A stretch of 64,000 nucleotides of DNA, from positions 1,488,001 to 1,552,000 of the forward strand of contig NZ_BLZR01000001.1 of the NCBI RefSeq assembly GCF_014193895.1. The letters run 5' to 3'. Shown here piece by piece: positions 1-9,202 of the stretch. The number at the start of each line of letters is the position of its first letter. Position 1 is the first letter of the stretch. Under the pieces are notes generated by a model. The model did no database searches and was not told the origin of the DNA. It saw nothing but the letters and a program-made list of their open reading frames with translations. The DNA comes from Clostridium fungisolvens (GTDB lineage Bacteria; Bacillota; Clostridia; Clostridiales; Clostridiaceae). The position numbers and the translations under genes are program-made.

Positions 1-9
1 AGTATAATT

Positions 10-39
10 AAAGGAAGCTCAATAGAGCTTCCTTTATTA
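10..39 (+). terminator. Terminator of the gene upstream of the window
   Basis: A perfect 11-bp stem (AAAGGAAGCTC / GAGCTTCCTTT) with a 4-base loop is followed by a short T-rich tail. It ends a plus-strand gene outside the window. Because pflA follows, that gene may be pflB, but this is inference from usual gene order. Confidence 0.75.
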
Positions 40-141
40 AAAATAATTGATAGTTTTTTGACAAGTCATTTCATGTGTGGGTTAAGTTTAAGTAATTTTA
101 GATAAATACCCAAAGGTATCATGAAAGAGAGGAGAATGAGT

Positions 142-876
142 ATGATAAAAGGAACAATTCATTCAATAGAATCAATGGGGCTTGTAGATGGACCTGGAAT
201 AAGAGTAGTAGTCTTTTTTCAGGGGTGTAAACTAAGATGTGCTTACTGTCATAACCCAGACACATGGGCTGAAAAAGGCGGTGGAACTGAAATAAGCGCT
301 GAAGAACTGATTAAAAAAATACTAAGGTTTAAGCCGTATTTTTCAAAATCAGGAGGCGGAGTGACTTTCTCAGGTGGTGAGCCACTATTACAACCAGAAT
401 TTTTAATAGAGTGTTTAAGGTTATGTAAGGAAAATGGAATACATACGGCGTTAGATACAGCTGGATATGGACTAGGAAATTATGAAGAAATATTAAACTA
501 TGTTGATTTGATATTATTTGATGTAAAACATATTAAGAAAGAAAAGTATAAGGAATTAACATTATCTAACATAGATGAATCCTTGAAATTTTTAGAAGTG
601 GCACAAAGATTAGAAAAGAAAATGTGGATAAGACATGTTGTGGTGCCTGGTATAACTGATAGTGAAGAACATCTAGAGGAACTTTCTAAATATATAATGA
701 ATATTAGGAACGTAGAAAAGGTAGAATTACTTCCTTATCATGTATTAGGGGTAAACAAGTATGAAATAATGAATATTAATTATAGGCTAAAGGATGTAAA
801 GCCTATGAATAAAGAATATACAAAAAAGTGGCAAGACAAGATAAATGAAAGTCTAAAAAAGCGTCAAGGTAGCTAA
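142..876 (+). CDS. pflA: Pyruvate formate-lyase activating enzyme
   Basis: Radical-SAM enzyme of 244 residues that installs the glycyl radical on pyruvate formate-lyase, the non-oxidative route from pyruvate to acetyl-CoA and formate. The radical-SAM cysteines are C29, C33 and C36 (CKLRCAYC), and the GGEP SAM-binding motif follows. The N-terminus IHSIESMGLVDGPGIR is typical of PflA. The frame is open from 121, but GAGAGGAG at 127-134 is seven bases before the ATG at 142, which also matches the family start, so 142 is chosen. A TTGACA at 58-63 could be a -35 element, although its -10 is poor. The partner pflB is probably just upstream of the window (inference). Confidence 0.95.
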   Translation: MIKGTIHSIESMGLVDGPGIRVVVFFQGCKLRCAYCHNPDTWAEKGGGTEISAEELIKKILRFKPYFSKSGGGVTFSGGEPLLQPEFLIECLRLCKENGIHTALDTAGYGLGNYEEILNYVDLILFDVKHIKKEKYKELTLSNIDESLKFLEVAQRLEKKMWIRHVVVPGITDSEEHLEELSKYIMNIRNVEKVELLPYHVLGVNKYEIMNINYRLKDVKPMNKEYTKKWQDKINESLKKRQGS

Positions 877-890
877 GCCTTGGCGTTTTT
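861..890 (+). terminator. Terminator of pflA
   Basis: The stem CGTCAAGG / CCTTGGCG contains one G-U pair and is followed by TTTTT. The 5' arm lies inside the last codons of pflA, so the stop codon is in the hairpin. Confidence 0.8.
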
Positions 891-1001
891 AGTTTGGGCT
901 AACTTTTTAGTTACATTTAAACTATATAAAAAATGAAAAAAGTAGAATATGTCTCATGTAAGATTCTTCACTGCGCTTAAGAAAATGCAGATTCGCAAAA
1001 A

Positions 1002-1037
1002 AAATCACTGAAGAAAGTCACTTCAGCGATTTTTTTC
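1002..1037 (-). terminator. Terminator of rubredoxin gene, one of two near-identical hairpins
   Basis: The arms AAATCACTGAAG and CTTCAGCGATTT enclose a 7-base loop, with A/T runs on both sides, so it can work in both directions. It lies just 3' of the minus-strand rubredoxin gene. Both arms recur exactly at 36664-36694, with a different loop. Confidence 0.75.
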
Positions 1038-1048
1038 TTTAGTAATTA

Positions 1049-1210
1049 TTATTCAACTACTGAAAATTGATCCTTGCCAACTCCACATAGAGGACATAAC
1101 CAGTCTTCTGGAATATCTTCAAAAGAAGTTCCAGGAGCTACTCCATTGTCTTCATCACCTATAGCTGGATCATAAACATAACCACATACATCACAAACAT
1201 AACTTTTCAT
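1049..1210 (-). CDS. Rubredoxin
   Basis: A 53-residue mononuclear iron protein that carries single electrons in the anaerobic cytoplasm, for example to oxygen- or peroxide-detoxifying enzymes. The two metal-binding knuckles are clear: CDVCGYVYDP (C6, C9) and CPLCGVGKDQF (C39, C42), four cysteines binding one Fe. The length is normal for rubredoxin. The start at 1210 follows AGGAGGTAA (complement of 1219-1227). The gene stands alone, convergent with pflA, with its own terminator at 1002-1037. I see no Fur-like box in front of it. Confidence 0.96.
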   Translation of the reverse strand: MKSYVCDVCGYVYDPAIGDEDNGVAPGTSFEDIPEDWLCPLCGVGKDQFSVVE

Positions 1211-1371
1211 CTAAAATTACCTCCTAAATTTATATAAAGTGTGTTATTAACAAATAATAATTATTAATTAATTCAATATTATTATATCATATGAAAACAA
1301 TAAATCAAGTATATTTTTTCATAATTAGCAGAATTTATACTATAATAATAGTAATGGAGGGAGGCTTAGTA

Positions 1372-2673
1372 ATGAAAAAATTTTTACTCAATACTATTAT
1401 AATATGCGTTTTTTTGTTTTTTATAACATGCATTTTAACCTTTGCTACTGAACTAAGTGTGAAATCACAACTTAAGGCTAGTAATAAGGTGGAATACAAG
1501 GTATCTGATAATAAAGTACAGGTTCCTAATTCTTCGGAAAGGGCAATAGCGAATTACCAGTTCTCAAAAGTTTTTTTAGTAGTAAGATTAATTATAACAT
1601 TCTTAATACCAGCCTTGTTTATTTATTTAGGTGCAATAAGGCTGGCTAATGAATTTAAAGGAAATGAATTTCTTAGACTTATTAAATTAACTTCACTTTA
1701 TTTGTTTTTTGATTTGTTTTTATCTATTCCGTTATCATTCTTTAGTTCATTTTATAGATTGAAACTCATAGGTATATCAAACTCAACATTTTCTTTGTGG
1801 GGAGAAAACTATATTAAAAGCTTTGCTTTAAATTTTATTATAACAGTTGTATTTGTAATAATTCCTTATATTATATTTATAAAGTTTAAACGCTGGTATA
1901 TAGTCCTAGGGCTTCTTACAGTGCCTGTAGGTTTTGTAGGTAGTATTTTAGCACCTGTGTTTATAGACCCCTTATTTAACGATTTTAAGCCTATACAGAA
2001 CGTCCAGGTAAAGCAGGAGATATTATCCTTGGCTAAAAAGGCTAATATTGGTGATGTCACCATATTAGAAGTGGATAAGAGCAAAGAGACTAAAGCATTA
2101 AATGCCTATATGTCTGGTATATTCAATACTAAGAGAATAGTTATATGGGATAATACATTGAATCAATTAAGTTCAGAAGAAATTCAATCAGTAGTTGCAC
2201 ATGAAATAGGCCATTATAAGCTTAATCATATTCCTAAATCCATAGCCCTATCAGGAATTCTCTCAATAATATTACTAGGTCTTACAGATTTAATTTCGAA
2301 AAGAATAGTGATGAAAGTAGGATTTTTCAAAAATAACATAGTAAATTATAAATCATTAGCTGCAGTACCTATTTTAATACTTATTTTCACTATATTGTCA
2401 ACTTTGTCCGATCCGCTAACAAATTGGTATTCTAGAAAAATTGAAATGGATGCAGATAAGTTTGCAATTGAGTTAACTCATGATAATCTAACTAACGCAA
2501 AGTTAGAAGCTAGATTTATGGAAACTAATTTATCTATGAATGATGTGAATCCACTTTATAAGTTTTGGGTTTATGATCATCCAACGCCTAAGGAAAGAAT
2601 TGAGATGAGTAATGATTATAAGCCTTGGGAGACGGGGGATTATAGATTCGATAAGATAATAAATGAAAAATAA
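1372..2673 (+). CDS. M48 family zinc metallopeptidase (Ste24/CAAX-protease type)
   Basis: Integral membrane zinc protease of 433 residues. Catalytic HEIGH is at residues 277-281, with the third zinc ligand in EMDAD (E358 to D362). The closing motif DHPTPKERIE is typical of M48A/Ste24 proteins. There are N-terminal, mid-protein and post-HEXXH hydrophobic segments, as expected for this family. The frame is open from 1291, but GGAGGGAGG at 1357-1365 directly precedes the ATG at 1372. A TATAAT at 1341-1346 would be too close for the upstream start, which supports 1372. The physiological substrate in bacteria is uncertain; roles in membrane-protein turnover are known for relatives. Confidence 0.9.
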   Translation: MKKFLLNTIIICVFLFFITCILTFATELSVKSQLKASNKVEYKVSDNKVQVPNSSERAIANYQFSKVFLVVRLIITFLIPALFIYLGAIRLANEFKGNEFLRLIKLTSLYLFFDLFLSIPLSFFSSFYRLKLIGISNSTFSLWGENYIKSFALNFIITVVFVIIPYIIFIKFKRWYIVLGLLTVPVGFVGSILAPVFIDPLFNDFKPIQNVQVKQEILSLAKKANIGDVTILEVDKSKETKALNAYMSGIFNTKRIVIWDNTLNQLSSEEIQSVVAHEIGHYKLNHIPKSIALSGILSIILLGLTDLISKRIVMKVGFFKNNIVNYKSLAAVPILILIFTILSTLSDPLTNWYSRKIEMDADKFAIELTHDNLTNAKLEARFMETNLSMNDVNPLYKFWVYDHPTPKERIEMSNDYKPWETGDYRFDKIINEK

Positions 2674-2686
2674 AAAATGAAAAAAA

Positions 2687-2733
2687 GGTTGTCTTAAAAT
2701 AAATTCTTCATGAAAGAGTTATTTTAGACAACC
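2687..2733 (-). terminator. Terminator of the DEDD exonuclease gene
   Basis: The stem GGTTGTCT..AAAATAA / TTATTTTAGACAACC has a T7 run on the minus strand only. It therefore mainly serves the minus gene, though it lies between two convergent genes. Confidence 0.75.
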
Positions 2734-2738
2734 ATTAC

Positions 2739-3350
2739 CTATTTATTAATCATTTTACTAAAGTAGCCAGCTGGAATATGTTTTTGTTTTATACCTTCAA
2801 TAACAGCAAGATAAGTGGCTGCAGTATCAAAACGTGCATCATGATAATTTCCGCTTCCTTCAAAAAGATTATCCGCAGTTTGTGCGATCTTTTCTTTTGT
2901 AATATTAAGAAACTTTATTAGCTCTTCTAATTTAGGGTTCTTGTATTCACCATTAGGTCTTAATAATTTGCATACATTTTTGTAATAATTCATAGTACAA
3001 AAAGTATTTTTTGGTTCCCAGTCTTCTCCCATTCCAAACAATTCATGCTTCAAAAACTTGATATCAAAGGATACGTTATGACCTATAACAAAATCTGCTG
3101 TTACAAAGTCTTCGTAAAATTCTTCAACTAAGTCTTCAAAATACAATCCATTACTTAAATCATATAATTTTTCCATTGAGAAGCCATGAACCTCTTCTGC
3201 TGCAGGGTCCATTTGGTCTACTGTAAAGAAAAAGTTCTTACCTACTGTTGTTTGTGGTTTCACAGAGGAGTCAACCACTATGTAACTTAATTGGCATATA
3301 CTGCCTGGTCTTATACTAGTTGTTTCAGTATCAAAAAATAAGAGTTTCAT
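2739..3350 (-). CDS. DEDDh 3'-5' exonuclease (DnaQ/PolC-epsilon-like)
   Basis: A free-standing 203-residue exonuclease domain. Exo I is FFDTETTS (D7, E9), Exo II is IGHNVSFDIKFL, and Exo III is HDARFDTAAT with the general-base His. These place it in the DEDDh group with DnaQ and the PolC proofreading domain. It probably trims single-stranded DNA or RNA in the cytoplasm; the substrate cannot be read from the sequence. ATTAGGAGG immediately precedes the ATG at 3350. It is a single-gene unit. Confidence 0.85.
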   Translation of the reverse strand: MKLLFFDTETTSIRPGSICQLSYIVVDSSVKPQTTVGKNFFFTVDQMDPAAEEVHGFSMEKLYDLSNGLYFEDLVEEFYEDFVTADFVIGHNVSFDIKFLKHELFGMGEDWEPKNTFCTMNYYKNVCKLLRPNGEYKNPKLEELIKFLNITKEKIAQTADNLFEGSGNYHDARFDTAATYLAVIEGIKQKHIPAGYFSKMINK

Positions 3351-3553
3351 TTCATTCCTCCTAATAGCATCGTATGAAAATTCAATGAGTATTTAAACAT
3401 ACACATTAATGATTATGTAAAAATATTAAGTGAACAATATACTCAAAAAATTAATTACTAACTCTTTACTTATAAATAACATAATAACATAATATAATAA
3501 AAAGTTTTATATGAAAAGTTTTATCAGTGAAATAGCAAAGTTAAAAATGAAAA

Positions 3554-3577
3554 AATCTCGGATAAGAATCCGAGATT
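3554..3577 (-). terminator. Terminator of arginase gene
   Basis: A perfect 8-bp stem (AATCTCGG / CCGAGATT) is followed by T6 on the minus strand. The arginase stop codon overlaps the hairpin. Confidence 0.85.
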
Positions 3578-4478
3578 AAAGATTTTCAGCTATAACTTGA
3601 AGCATCTTAAGGCAATTTTTTAGTGTTGTATCCTCAACATCTAGTTTTGGATTAAACTCTACAAAATCCATTGAACGAACCTTTCTAGTTAATAGCACTG
3701 ATTTTGTAATTGAAGTAACTTCATCAAACGATAACCCTTCGCTTACAGGAGTACCAGTACCAGGAACTAAAGATGAGTCTAAACAATCTATATCAAAGCT
3801 TAAATGAAAATTATTTACTTTAGAAGAGTCTAAAGCATCATAGAATTCTCTTATAACCCTATCTGTTCCTTTATCTTTTATAGCTTTAGTAGTCCATACA
3901 TTTAGTCCAAGTTCCTCAATAAGGTCTAACTCACCCTTATCTAAGTCTCTTGCTCCAAGTATGAATATATTTGAGGGTTTAACTTTTCTTCCTTCAAAAT
4001 ATATATCTACAAGATCTTTATAACCTAGTCCCATTGAAGCAGCTAGTGGCATACCATGTACATTTCCGCTTGGTGAAGTTGTGTCAGTGTTTATATCACC
4101 GTGAGCATCTATCCATATTACGCCGAAATCATCACCATGAAATTTTGCTGATCCAGCAACTGAACCAAGCCCTAGTGAGTGATCACCACCTACTGTAAAG
4201 GGAAAACAATCAGATGTTAATGAATTATATACAACGTGAGCCAAATTAGTATTCACTTCTGTTATTGGAGATAAATACTTCATTACGCTATGGTTAGTAT
4301 ATTTATCTTTTTCATCAACTGTCTCGACATATAAATTTCCTAAATCATAAATTTTGTGTTTACCATCTACACTAAGGACTGTTTTTAATTCGTTATCTCT
4401 TAAGGCATTTGGTCCAAATTCTACGCCTGGTCTATCACATCCATAGAAAAGAGGAACACCTATCAAATTAATGTTCAT
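3576..4478 (-). CDS. rocF: Arginase
   Basis: Hydrolyses L-arginine to ornithine and urea with a binuclear Mn centre. The protein has 300 residues, normal for arginase. Metal ligands are visible: GGDHS (H100), DAHGD (D124, H126, D128) and SFDIDCLD, followed by the family signature VPGTGTPVSEG. The frame extends to 4511, but GGAGG (4487-4491) sits eight bases before the ATG at 4478, giving the standard N-terminus MNINLIGVPL. It stands alone between exo and ldh. Agmatinase or formiminoglutamase are less likely, because the VPGTGTP block and N-terminus are arginase-like. Confidence 0.9.
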   Translation of the reverse strand: MNINLIGVPLFYGCDRPGVEFGPNALRDNELKTVLSVDGKHKIYDLGNLYVETVDEKDKYTNHSVMKYLSPITEVNTNLAHVVYNSLTSDCFPFTVGGDHSLGLGSVAGSAKFHGDDFGVIWIDAHGDINTDTTSPSGNVHGMPLAASMGLGYKDLVDIYFEGRKVKPSNIFILGARDLDKGELDLIEELGLNVWTTKAIKDKGTDRVIREFYDALDSSKVNNFHLSFDIDCLDSSLVPGTGTPVSEGLSFDEVTSITKSVLLTRKVRSMDFVEFNPKLDVEDTTLKNCLKMLQVIAENL

Positions 4479-4625
4479 ATGAAGCACCTCCAATAATCTT
4501 TTGTTAGCCAAAAAAGATTATATATTATATTCCTGCAAAATATAAGTATTTTTGAAAAAAAAATAAAAAAATTGTTATTTTAGATTTTGTTATAAAAATA
4601 TATGTTAAAAAATTATCATTATATC

Positions 4626-4654
4626 TTGATAATTATTTTCAAATGATATAAAAT
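4626..4654 (+). promoter_or_regulatory. ldh promoter with Fur-like box over the -35
   Basis: TTGATA (4626-4631), 17 bases, then TAAAAT (4649-4654) form a good vegetative promoter. The 15-mer TGATAATTATTTTCA at 4627-4641 matches the Fur consensus TGATAATNATTATCA at all but one position and covers the -35. A further inverted half site (TTATCA, 4613-4618) lies just upstream. The leader to the ldh start is about 155 bases. Binding by Fur is inferred from the match. Confidence 0.6.
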
Positions 4655-4816
4655 ATTATTATACAATAGTATATTAAATACAACAAAAAAAGATACTAAT
4701 TAATATATAGTTTTAAGTATAAAAAGTATTTTATACCAGTAAGAAAAACCATAAACAGTTTATATTTCTATCATTGTAATAATAAAGAATATAGGTCAAA
4801 AAGGAGGACGAGGTAA

Positions 4817-5770
4817 ATGTTAAAAGATAAAGCAAGTAAAATATCAATTATAGGAGCAGGCTTTGTTGGTTCCACTACAGCATATGCATTAATGCTAGAA
4901 GGGTTAGCATCAGAAATTGTTATAGTAGATATAAATAAAGATAAAGCTGAAGCAGAGGCTATGGATTTAGCACATGGAGCAGCTTTTGTAAAAGCTGTTA
5001 ATGTAATGGCAGGAGAGTATTCAGATACAGAAAATTCAGATATAGTTATAATTACTGCAGGAATAGGACAAAAGCCTGGAGAAACTAGACTAGATATTAT
5101 AAATAAGAACTTGGCAGTGTTTAAACAAATAGTTCCTGAAATTGTAAGGTATAGTCCTAATGCAATCTTACTAGTTGTATCAAATCCAGTGGATATATTA
5201 ACTTATATAACATATAAGTTATCAGGGCTACCAGAAAATAGAGTAATTGGTTCTGGAACAGTATTAGATACATCTAGGTTTAAATCAATGCTCAGCGATC
5301 ATTTTGAAATTGATGCGAGAAACATTCACACATATATTATAGGCGAACATGGGGATTCAGAAATTGCAGCTTGGAGTCTAACTAATATAGCTGGAATGAG
5401 TGCAGAGGATTATTGCCAGAAAACTTGTGAGAGATGTGATGGAAACTTTAAGTTCACTATACCAGAAAAAGTTAAGAATGCAGCATATGATATAATCAAC
5501 AAAAAAGGGTATACAAATTATGCAGTAGCTCTTGCAATAAGAAGAATTGTAGAAGCTATTCTTAGAGATGAAAATTCAATTCTTACAGTTTCATCTTTAT
5601 TTAGAGGCCAGTATGATATAGAGGATGTCTATTTAGCTATACCAACTATAGTAAATAGAGATGGTGCTAAGAAGATATTAGAAGTGCCATTATCTGAAGA
5701 AGAGAAAAATAAATTAACTGAATCAGCAGAAATATTAAAATCTCACTTAAAAGATGCGAAACTTCAATAA
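4817..5770 (+). CDS. ldh: L-lactate dehydrogenase
   Basis: NAD-dependent reduction of pyruvate to L-lactate. The protein has 317 residues, normal for the family. The Rossmann motif is GAGFVG (residues 13-18), the NAD-side SNPVD motif is present, and the active-site block is GEHGDSE with the catalytic His. The presence of LDSRFK-like DTSRFKSML and the GEHGDSE context favour LDH over malate dehydrogenase. A strong AGGAGG lies before the ATG. The gene is monocistronic, with its own promoter and a long structured terminator. The Fur-like box on the promoter suggests induction when iron is scarce. Confidence 0.95.
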   Translation: MLKDKASKISIIGAGFVGSTTAYALMLEGLASEIVIVDINKDKAEAEAMDLAHGAAFVKAVNVMAGEYSDTENSDIVIITAGIGQKPGETRLDIINKNLAVFKQIVPEIVRYSPNAILLVVSNPVDILTYITYKLSGLPENRVIGSGTVLDTSRFKSMLSDHFEIDARNIHTYIIGEHGDSEIAAWSLTNIAGMSAEDYCQKTCERCDGNFKFTIPEKVKNAAYDIINKKGYTNYAVALAIRRIVEAILRDENSILTVSSLFRGQYDIEDVYLAIPTIVNRDGAKKILEVPLSEEEKNKLTESAEILKSHLKDAKLQ

Positions 5771-5794
5771 ATTTAAATATAATTCATATTTAAA

Positions 5795-5888
5795 TTGCCA
5801 CTTTATCTAAATTTAAGTTCATAAACCATCCAAAATAAGATTTGGGAAGGTTTATGAACAATATTTTAGATGGAGGTGGCAATTTTTT
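5795..5888 (+). terminator. Long nested hairpin / terminator after ldh
   Basis: Outer arms ATTGCCAC and GTGGCAAT enclose matching TCTAAA / TTTAGA arms and an inner perfect stem GTTCATAAACC / GGTTTATGAAC (5818-5828, 5849-5859). A T7 run follows. It is far longer than a normal terminator but ends like one. Confidence 0.7.
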
Positions 5889-6151
5889 TATTATTTTTAA
5901 AATTATGAAAAAAATAATGAAAGCAATAAGCAAGTAGAGGCTAGTTTACATATAAATATATAAATTAACCTAAATTTCATATTCTTATATTTTTTCGTAT
6001 GATTTTGGATATACTAATTTGGAATCCTTTATGAAAAATAAAATATATTAACAAATATATACTTTAAAAAAGTAGGCAGCAATAAATTTGAACGATGTTT
6101 TAAACAACTTTATCTAAAATGCGAAAATAAAATAAGCTTAGGGTGATGGTG
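5889..6151. other. Non-coding spacer before the LCP gene
   Basis: Very AT-rich. I see no open frame, riboswitch or convincing paired promoter elements apart from generic TATA-like stretches. Confidence 0.5.
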
Positions 6152-7261
6152 ATGCAAAAAAGAGCAAGAAGTTTATTAAAGTTTGTTGCAATAATAATGT
6201 TATTATTGATTATATTTTGTTCTTTGGGATATTGGTACCTAAGAAATACTATATATTCAAATGATGAGATCAAGTTTACAGAGGAAAATATCGAGGAAAA
6301 AGTTCAAGTAAGTCAGTACTTTAATCATGCATTTCAAGGAATTAATCCCATAACAGGGAGTATTCCGAGTAGTGAAGTAAAAGAGAATGCAAATAGGGAA
6401 ATATATAAAGAACAAGAGGGGGTAACCAATATACTCTTGCTAGGAACTGATGGGAGAACGTTAAATGAAAATTCAAGATCAGACTCTATAATAATTGCAA
6501 CCTTAGACAACAATCACAAGAAGATAAAATACACATCCATAATGAGAGATACTTATGTACAAATAAAAGGGCATGGAGAAGATAAAATAAACAGCGCTTT
6601 TGCATATGGAGGTGTTAAATTATTAACTGATACAATTTATAGGAATTTTAATATGAAAATAGATAAATATATACTTGTGAATTTTTGGGGGTTTGAAGAT
6701 ATAGTAAATGAATTAGGCGGTATAGATGTTAGCATAAAAGAATATGAAATTAAAGAGATAAATAAATATATAGGTGAGGTAGATGAGGTCAAATCACCTG
6801 AAATTACTCATGCAGGAATGCAGCATCTAGATGGACAACAAGCATTAGCCTATTCCAGAATACGAAAAGTAGGAAATGGAAGTTATGAAAGAACTCAAAG
6901 ACAAAGGACAGTAATGACTGAAGTTGGTAAAAAGATAATGAATATTAATCCAATACAATATCCTAATATGTTAAAAGCAATACTTCCATATATAAAAACC
7001 AACGTTGAACCAATACAACTCATGAATTATGCTTATACTGCATACTCAATGGGGAGCGTAGAATTCGAAGGGTTGCAGCTTCCTGCAAATGAATTGTGCG
7101 AAGGTAAGATCTATAGAGGGTCATGGGTACTATTAATTGATAAAGAACAAAATGCAAAGATGTTGAACGACTTTATTTTTAAAGATAAAAAATACGATCC
7201 TAAAAATTTTGACAGAAAACAGGTTCAATCGATAATGAATGATTACTCAAGCAGAGAGTAA
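6152..7261 (+). CDS. LytR-CpsA-Psr (LCP) family protein
   Basis: A 369-residue membrane-anchored enzyme of the family that transfers lipid-linked teichoic acid or polysaccharide precursors to peptidoglycan. The N-terminal membrane segment is about residues 10-30, and the rest is outside the cell. LCP motifs are visible: LLLGTDGR, RSDSIIIATL, MRDTYV, INSAFAYGG and the late QALAYSRIRK with the lipid-phosphate arginines. Four possible starts overlap (GTG, ATG, GTG, ATG at 6143-6152). TAGGGTG at 6138-6144 best fits the ATG at 6152. It is a single gene. Confidence 0.9.
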   Translation: MQKRARSLLKFVAIIMLLLIIFCSLGYWYLRNTIYSNDEIKFTEENIEEKVQVSQYFNHAFQGINPITGSIPSSEVKENANREIYKEQEGVTNILLLGTDGRTLNENSRSDSIIIATLDNNHKKIKYTSIMRDTYVQIKGHGEDKINSAFAYGGVKLLTDTIYRNFNMKIDKYILVNFWGFEDIVNELGGIDVSIKEYEIKEINKYIGEVDEVKSPEITHAGMQHLDGQQALAYSRIRKVGNGSYERTQRQRTVMTEVGKKIMNINPIQYPNMLKAILPYIKTNVEPIQLMNYAYTAYSMGSVEFEGLQLPANELCEGKIYRGSWVLLIDKEQNAKMLNDFIFKDKKYDPKNFDRKQVQSIMNDYSSRE

Positions 7262-7655
7262 AAAATAAGATATAGGAAGAATCCTATATCGAAATATAAA
7301 GTAAAAATAAAGTTAAGAGGGCAAATTAAATTCCGTTCAAATAATATATATTCTACATATTATTAAAAATTCCTCCTTTTATATGATAAAACATATAGCA
7401 AAATTAAATAAAATTAAATAAACTAATAATTCTTACATCTATATATTAATAAATAATAATTAATAATTATATTAAATTTGCTAAACTAAGTTGCAATTAT
7501 TGAACATATACATTTATAAAGGTACATTTAAAAGTTTAAGCAGAATATTATTAATATAAACGCTTCAGATACAAATGTATTACAGTTTAATTTTAGTATA
7601 GTGACTTATCTATAAATACTTTTATGAAGCGAATCTATATAAGGGGGTTGTTAGT
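7262..7655. other. 394-base AT-rich spacer
   Basis: Holds a small perfect hairpin at 7269-7290 (GATATAGGA / TCCTATATC, loop AGAA) without a T run, which may weakly end the LCP transcript. The rest is AT-rich and shows no open frame or recognisable regulatory RNA. A promoter for the PhoH gene must lie here but I cannot place it with confidence. Confidence 0.5.
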
Positions 7656-9032
7656 TTGAAAAAAACTTATGTACTTGATACCAACGTTTTATTGTACTCA
7701 CCAGGGGCTGTGTTAACCTTCGAGGATAATGATGTAGTCATTCCAGAAGTTGTATTAGAAGAACTGGATAATTTGAAGAAGACAAATAATGATTTGGGAT
7801 TAAATGCAAGGCATGCTGCAAGGCTATTGGATAAATTGAGGAAAGAAGGTAACTTAAGTGAAGGCATTCAATTGCCAGGTGGGGGCAGTTTAAGAGTTGA
7901 ATCAAATCACTATGGAACTAAAATACCTCCAAGCTGGGATATTGTGAAGGCTGATAACAGAATAATACAAGTATGCATAGCACTTAAAGAAAGTGGAGAG
8001 GACGTTCATTTAATAACAAAAGATATATTTGAAAGAATTAAGGCAGATACAGTAGGAATTGAAGTTGATGATTTTCATGAAGAAGTTGTTCCAGAACAAG
8101 ATAACCAATATACTGGTAGAATTGAAGTTTATGCTACTCAAGAAGTAATTGAGAAATTCTATAAGGAAAAGCAATTAAAGCCAAGTGAGTTATCAGTATA
8201 TGATAATAGCAACCAGACATATGTAGAGCCGAAATTAGAAATAAATCAATTTTTGATTTTACACTGTGCAGACAATAACAAGCAAACTGCATTAGGTAGA
8301 TTTGATGGTCAGGTGATAGTGCCACTTATCTATAAAGATTGTAAATCCTTTGGGCTCTCAGCAAGAAATGTTGGACAAAAGTTCATGATGGAATGCCTAT
8401 GGACAGATGCGTCCAAAGCACCATTAGCAATAATTAAAGGACCTGCTGGAACTGCTAAAACTCTATTTTCTTTAGCAACCGGACTCCAAAAAATATTAGA
8501 AGAGCAAAATAGTCAGTTTAGAAGGATATTGGTATGTAGACCTAATGTTACAATGGATGAAGAAATAGGGTATTTACCAGGCTCTGAGCAGGAAAAAATC
8601 GCTCCTTTTATGAGGCCAATTTTTGATAATTTGGAGATTTTAATAGATTCAGATGAAAATGAAAGATATAGAAATGAAAAAGAATTAAATGATAAGATAA
8701 TGGAATTGTTTGATAGAAAGATTATAACTACTGAAGCAGTTGCTTATCTGAGAGGAAGATCAATAGTTAAAAATTGGGTTATAATTGATGAAGCACAAAA
8801 TCTTACCCCAAAACAGGTAAAGGCAATTATAACTAGAGTTGGTGAAGGAACAAAGTTAATATTAATCGGTGATCCGGATCAAATAGATCAACCGTTCTTA
8901 GATTCTAGATCAAATGGGTTATGTTATGCTTCAGAAAAGATGAAGGGAAGTAAACTTTGTTATCAAGTAACTTTGAAGTATGATGAATGTGAAAGAAGCG
9001 CCATTGCTTTTGAGGGAGCAAAAAGATTGTAA
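7656..9032 (+). CDS. PIN domain - PhoH-like ATPase fusion (YlaK type)
   Basis: A 458-residue two-domain protein. The N-terminal PIN nuclease domain begins KTYVLDTNVLLYSP with acidic residues D8, E35 and others. The C-terminal PhoH P-loop domain has Walker A GPAGTAKT (about 262-269), Walker B VIIDEAQNL and sensor GDPDQIDQP. The family is a putative RNA-handling nuclease coupled to an RNA helicase-like ATPase; its in vivo substrate is not settled. The start is TTG at 7656, preceded by AAGGGGG; no better ATG is available because the PIN strand starts immediately. Confidence 0.9.
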   Translation: MKKTYVLDTNVLLYSPGAVLTFEDNDVVIPEVVLEELDNLKKTNNDLGLNARHAARLLDKLRKEGNLSEGIQLPGGGSLRVESNHYGTKIPPSWDIVKADNRIIQVCIALKESGEDVHLITKDIFERIKADTVGIEVDDFHEEVVPEQDNQYTGRIEVYATQEVIEKFYKEKQLKPSELSVYDNSNQTYVEPKLEINQFLILHCADNNKQTALGRFDGQVIVPLIYKDCKSFGLSARNVGQKFMMECLWTDASKAPLAIIKGPAGTAKTLFSLATGLQKILEEQNSQFRRILVCRPNVTMDEEIGYLPGSEQEKIAPFMRPIFDNLEILIDSDENERYRNEKELNDKIMELFDRKIITTEAVAYLRGRSIVKNWVIIDEAQNLTPKQVKAIITRVGEGTKLILIGDPDQIDQPFLDSRSNGLCYASEKMKGSKLCYQVTLKYDECERSAIAFEGAKRL

Positions 9033-9078
9033 AAAAAATATAAACTCAATTGAATTATAATTTCATTACAGATATAAT

Positions 9079-9110
9079 AAAGCAGGTGGACGATATTGTT
9101 TACCTGCTTT
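9079..9110 (+). terminator. Terminator of the PhoH-like gene
   Basis: A perfect 9-bp stem (AAAGCAGGT / ACCTGCTTT) with a 14-base loop; the T tail is short. Confidence 0.65.
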
Positions 9111-9202
9111 ATTATATAACCATTAAAGAACTAATGACTATGGAATATATTTTTGATAAAATTAAATTAAACCATAGATAAAATTAAGAGGTGTATGGTC
9201 GA

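Noticed and set aside
4512..4816. Rex (NADH-sensing) operator at ldh
   Set aside because: No TTGTTAA-N4-TTAACAA-like palindrome was found; the only good palindrome is the Fur-like box.
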